Assembly (NCBI GenBank): GCA_003427395.1
Contig: BFEA01000862.1
Coordinates: 101,691 to 144,014, forward strand
DNA: 42,324 nucleotides
Reading direction: 5' to 3'
Source: Chara braunii
Lineage: Eukaryota; Streptophyta; Charophyceae; Charales; Characeae
The first letter of the stretch is position 1, and each line of letters begins with the position of its first letter. Of the stretch, positions 39,302 through 42,324 are shown in pieces. The position numbers were made by a program, and so were the translations under genes. The notes below the pieces were generated by a model. The model was not told where the DNA came from and did no database searches. It saw nothing but the letters and a program-made list of their open reading frames with translations.

Positions 39302-40609
39302 CGCGGTGACGATACGAGACGTGGGCTCCGTACCACACGCCGATTTACTGGCAGAAGGCGCCGCAGGTAGGTCGATTTATTCGGTCTGTGATCTGTTCTC
39401 AGGCTATGATGAGGTGCCACTTGACCCTAGAGACAGACACGTCACAGCTATGCATACGCCATTCGGACTAATACAGATGATGGTTGTCCCTATGGGATGG
39501 ACTAATGGGGTAGCTGTTTTTCAGAGAGCCATGGTAGCCGTCCTTAAGGACTTCATCCCTGATAAGGTTGAAGTTTTTCTGGATGACTTTCCTATAAAAG
39601 GGCCAGTAAACAAGGATGAGGCAGAGGTTCTACCGGGAGTTAGAAGATTCGTCGAGCAGCACCTAATGGATATTAGCGTGGTACTCGAGCAGCTTTGGAC
39701 GATGCGAATCTAAGAGTCAGAGGAACAAAGAGTCGATGGGCCGTCTCGACTATTAAGATCTTGGGCTTTATCTGTGTCTCTAGGGGACGCTGAGCAGATC
39801 CGGCAAAGTTAGACAAACTCCTGAACTGGCCGTCACCATTACATAGTCCAACCGAGGTCCGACAGTTTCTGGGAGTGGTCGGTTACAGGCGAATATTCAT
39901 AAGAGGGTATGTAGAGAAGGCTAAGTCATTGAGACTACTCCTTCGAAAAACGGAGAAATTCTACTGGGATTCCTCGCAGGAACTCGCTGTGCAAGAGCTG
40001 AAAGATGAATTTAAGGAGGGAGGACGCGTACTGGGCGTGCCGTACTTTGATGATGAGGCTGGGAGACCCTTTATAGTAGCCACGGATGCTGGGCCTTGTT
40101 CGGTAGGAGGGTTGCTGTCGCAGAAGGACGCTGTAGGGAAAGAAAAACCATTAAGATTTGAGAGTAGGACACTTAATACGGCGGAGCGAAACTATAGTCA
40201 ATTCAAGAAGGAAGTATTAGCTGTTCTACGGTGTCTAGACACGTTCAGACATTATATCTATGGACGACGGTTCATCTTGTGAGTAGATCCCACCACGGTT
40301 GCCTCTGTCCTCCAGAAGGATTTTAGCCTGACAGACCCGACCATTGCACGATGGTTAATACAGATTCGACTATATGATTACACAGTTGAGAGGATATCTG
40401 ACACTAAAAATGCCGTGGCAGTTGGACTTCCGCGCATCCCTCTTGAGGCCGAGCGCCCGATAGTAGCCGGGGCCCTGACTATGGCAGAGCCAGGACGCAC
40501 CGAGCGATTTCTGGTTAACCTTTACGAGGGCAAATACCGAATGATCGGGTTACATTTGTCAGGAAAGGAGAGTCAAGAATCAGATATCCGGAGACAAGCG
40601 GCCCAATAG
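39287..40609 (+). pseudogene. pol: Ty3/gypsy reverse transcriptase and RNase H
   Basis: RT palm: SIYSVCDLFSGYDEVPLD carries the first catalytic Asp, HTPFGLIQMMVVPMGWTNGV is the classic LxxMPFGLxNA-like region (altered), and EVFLDDFPIKG holds the catalytic DD pair, with Phe in place of the usual Tyr. A frameshift near 39640-39690 leads to ILGFIC and PTEVRQFLGVVGYRRIFIRG (connection). RNase H follows: RPFIVATDAGPCSVGGLLSQ, ERNYSQFKKEVLAVLRCLDT and RHYIYGRRFIL, with the Asp and Glu expected for catalysis. In-frame stops are TGA 39791-39793, TGA 40280-40282 and TAG 40607-40609; all lie in one frame that otherwise continues into integrase. The N-terminal fingers are missing. Role in an intact element: cDNA synthesis primed by tRNA in the cytoplasmic particle. 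Confidence 0.88.
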
Positions 40610-42017
40610 TGCCTTAGAGCTGGCCATCTGTTTCGGAGGCCGGGCGGCTCGGGGATGCCCTTACGAGTAGTCTGTAACACTGAGGAGAGACAGACAATAG
40701 TTGCGGAGCTTCACGACGGGGTAGTTGGAGGACACAGGGAAGTCAAAGGAATCTACAAAAAGGTACGCAGGTTGTACTGGTGGGAAGGAGAGTATAAGGA
40801 CGTCGAGAGGTACTGTATGACCTGCGAAGAATGCCAAAAGGGAGCTCTTGTGAAATACAAAGAGCCACTTCATCCATCCTATCCAAATAGACTAGGAGAG
40901 AAGGTACACATCGATCTGGTGAAGATGCCGAAAGGGGTCGGCAATATGAACTATGTCGTGAACATACGAGACGACTTCACGGGGTTTGTGGACGGTAGGC
41001 CTATCAGGAGTAAGACGGCAAAGGAAGTGAAGAACTTCGTCCTAGAGTACTTATCTAGGTATGGTTGTGTCAGTAAGATAGTGATGGACAGAAAGGCAAA
41101 ATTCCTAGCTGACGAGGTTCAGAGTGTGTTCAAGAGAGCTGGGGCGAGAGTTTCGATAGCTACTGCCTACCACCCGCAATCGAACTCCCCAGTAGAGAGA
41201 GGGCACCGGACCCTGATAGCGTCGCTATCCAAGTGGTGCGGAGGTAAGGACAGTGATTGACCACGATATTTTCGATTCGCAATTTGGGCGCACAATGTCA
41301 CGGTCCGGACTAGCACGGGATACCCTCCATACACCTTATGGTTTGGGCGACATTGTTCGCTTCCCATAGAGTTTCATGTCGACAGCTGGACAACCGTCGA
41401 CTGGGCCGGAGGAGATGTCCAGAGAGGAACTCTTAGCTGTCTGAACAAGACAGATAGCCTACGGTTTGGAAGATAACCTCATGACAGCGGCAGATCGTCT
41501 GGCAGTGGAAAGGGACAAGGGTAAAGATAGATGGGATAAGAACGTGCGGATCAGGAAGGAGAGGGTGAGTGTAGGAGATATGATCCTTCTCTACGATGCA
41601 GCGCTCGAAAGAACCTGGACTGGAAAACTCGCCAACAGATGGATGAGACCTTACAGAGTGGTTAAGGCACTCGACTGGGGTGCATATATGATAGCAGAAT
41701 TAGACGGATTCAAGTGGAAGGACCCAATGGCGGGTGCTTGGTTAAAGTTGTTTAGGCCCAGGCCCGCGCCCGCCTTATCACTGACCAGCCCGAAAGGCAA
41801 AGAAAAAGCCATAATGGAGGATGGAGCCCCCTTGAGGCGATTCGAGGCAGGGGAGAGTTCCAAGAAAAGGAAAAGAATAGAGAAGAGAAAGGTCAAAGGG
41901 TTAGCTTTAGGAAGAGAGAGGAGATGGTTATTCGAGCTCAAGCGAGCTAGACGGAAAGTTCGCATTAGACGTACTGGCGGGTCGGTGTCAGGCGGCCACA
42001 AGCAGTGCGCCGCCTGA
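40610..42017 (+). pseudogene. int: Ty3/gypsy integrase with HHCC, DDE core and GPY/F-like C-terminus
   Basis: Zinc-binding head: ELHDGVVGGHRE followed about 30 residues later by CMTCEECQ. Core: KVHIDLVKMPKG (first Asp), KIVMDRKAKFLAD (second Asp; the usual D-N-G-x-x-F is altered) and HPQSNSPVERGHRTL (Glu). A TGA at 41258-41260 replaces an expected Trp, and the frame continues through TGYPPYTLWFGRHCSLPIEF. A frameshift at about 41410-41460 leads to the last frame (41466-42017), with RDKGKDRWDKNVRIRKERV, VGDMILLYD and GKLANRWMRPYRV, the GPY/F module with R in place of G. It ends in a very basic tail (KKRKRIEKRKVKG). No chromodomain was seen. Integrase would insert the cDNA; this copy cannot make an intact protein. 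Confidence 0.88.
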
Positions 42018-42324
42018 GATTTGCAGTTTTGGGACTTAGGCTCAGGGACAAATCCGTGTTTTGATGGTAGTCTCGTATGACCAGGCAACAAAAATTAGGG
42101 GAACTCAGGGCACTCCTGATTTTGGGCGCACTGAGCCTTATGAGTAACCCTCAAAGATGGGGAGATGGGTGGCCGCACTCGGCATGTCTAGGGACTGACA
42201 TTTTCGACCGTTTAGAGGGTTAGACCCGAATTGGCCTGCCGCGGAGAGGCATCAAGGGAGTTGACCTCGCCGCAACGTTTTTGCAGCATACGACCGGGGC
42301 GAAATGGGGCCTCAAATTTTTGTC
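42018..42324 (+). mobile_element. 3' non-coding tail of the Ty3/gypsy element, possibly entering its LTR
   Basis: After the integrase stop there is no frame. AAAATTAGGGGAACTCAGGG to GTAACCCTCAAA (42091-42155) is similar in reverse complement to 31231-31295. No polypurine tract or TG...CA boundary is clear before the window ends, so the LTR start cannot be fixed. Confidence 0.55.

Larger units (their letters stand above)
36476..42324 (+). mobile_element. Decayed Ty3/gypsy LTR retrotransposon (gag-PR-RT-RH-IN order)
   Basis: Domain order with RT and RNase H before integrase identifies Ty3/gypsy. The 5' LTR and leader are not recognisable in the AT-rich sequence upstream, where a SINE-like copy ends at 36341. 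The element has at least five frameshift points and five in-frame stops, plus a deletion at about 39287. It differs from the minus-strand element at 21.6-28.7 kb in its coding content. Confidence 0.88.

Overview
The window reads as eukaryotic, repeat-dominated, gene-poor nuclear DNA. It has long microsatellites, many diverged tandem duplications, short foldback transposons, poly(A)-tailed retroposons, a LINE remnant and at least two decayed Ty3/gypsy-type LTR retrotransposons. One retroelement has an 18-nt primer-binding site matching the 3' end of plant-type tRNA-Asp, which points to a streptophyte (land plant or charophyte alga). From the style of the retroelement proteins I suspect a charophyte such as Chara braunii. 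That is an inference from memory and needs a database check. No bacterial-style operon, CRISPR array or convincing ncRNA locus is visible.

Layout. 1-6200: diverged direct repeats, a repeat family present in both orientations (2480-3560 and 5790-5965), CAT microsatellites, and three copies of one poly(A)-tailed short retroposon. 6281-7683 (minus): 3' end of a LINE ORF2 with its zinc-binding Cys/His motif. 8990-10735: a cluster of nested miniature inverted-repeat elements, two with intact 3-bp target duplications. 11000-15650: the only plausible host gene, coding for a Pro/Thr-rich protein with a C-terminal membrane segment at about 14.0-15.3 kb. It contains a 38-bp Tn5/Nextera adapter junction flanked by an exact 122-bp duplication. 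This is an assembly artefact, and removing the extra 160 bp from the arithmetic restores one reading frame. 15.7-19.1 kb: extreme microsatellites (including a 59-nt C run), short tandem duplications and more foldback copies.

21.0-28.7 kb: a TTAA-flanked miniature element, a second SINE-like family member, and a minus-strand LTR retroelement. The latter comprises the LTR edge at 27010, the tRNA-Asp PBS at 26988-27005, a repeat-rich AT leader, and about 3.6 kb of decayed charged reading frames that I cannot assign to a known family. Its upstream LTR carries a 52-bp minisatellite interrupted by a 795-N gap. 29-36 kb: microsatellites, a Ty3/gypsy reverse-transcriptase fragment at 31.8 kb, a tRNA-like Pol III promoter relic at 33.6 kb, and tandem duplications.

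36476-42324 (plus): a nearly full-length but dead Ty3/gypsy element with gag (CCHC knuckle), retropepsin, reverse transcriptase/RNase H and integrase (HHCC, DDE and GPY/F-like module). It is broken by several frameshifts, five in-frame stops and an apparent deletion in the RT fingers. Its 3' non-coding tail is similar to an inverted fragment at 31231-31295.

The genes do not form a working pathway. Apart from the 14-15 kb gene, the content is transposable-element strata at different stages of decay.
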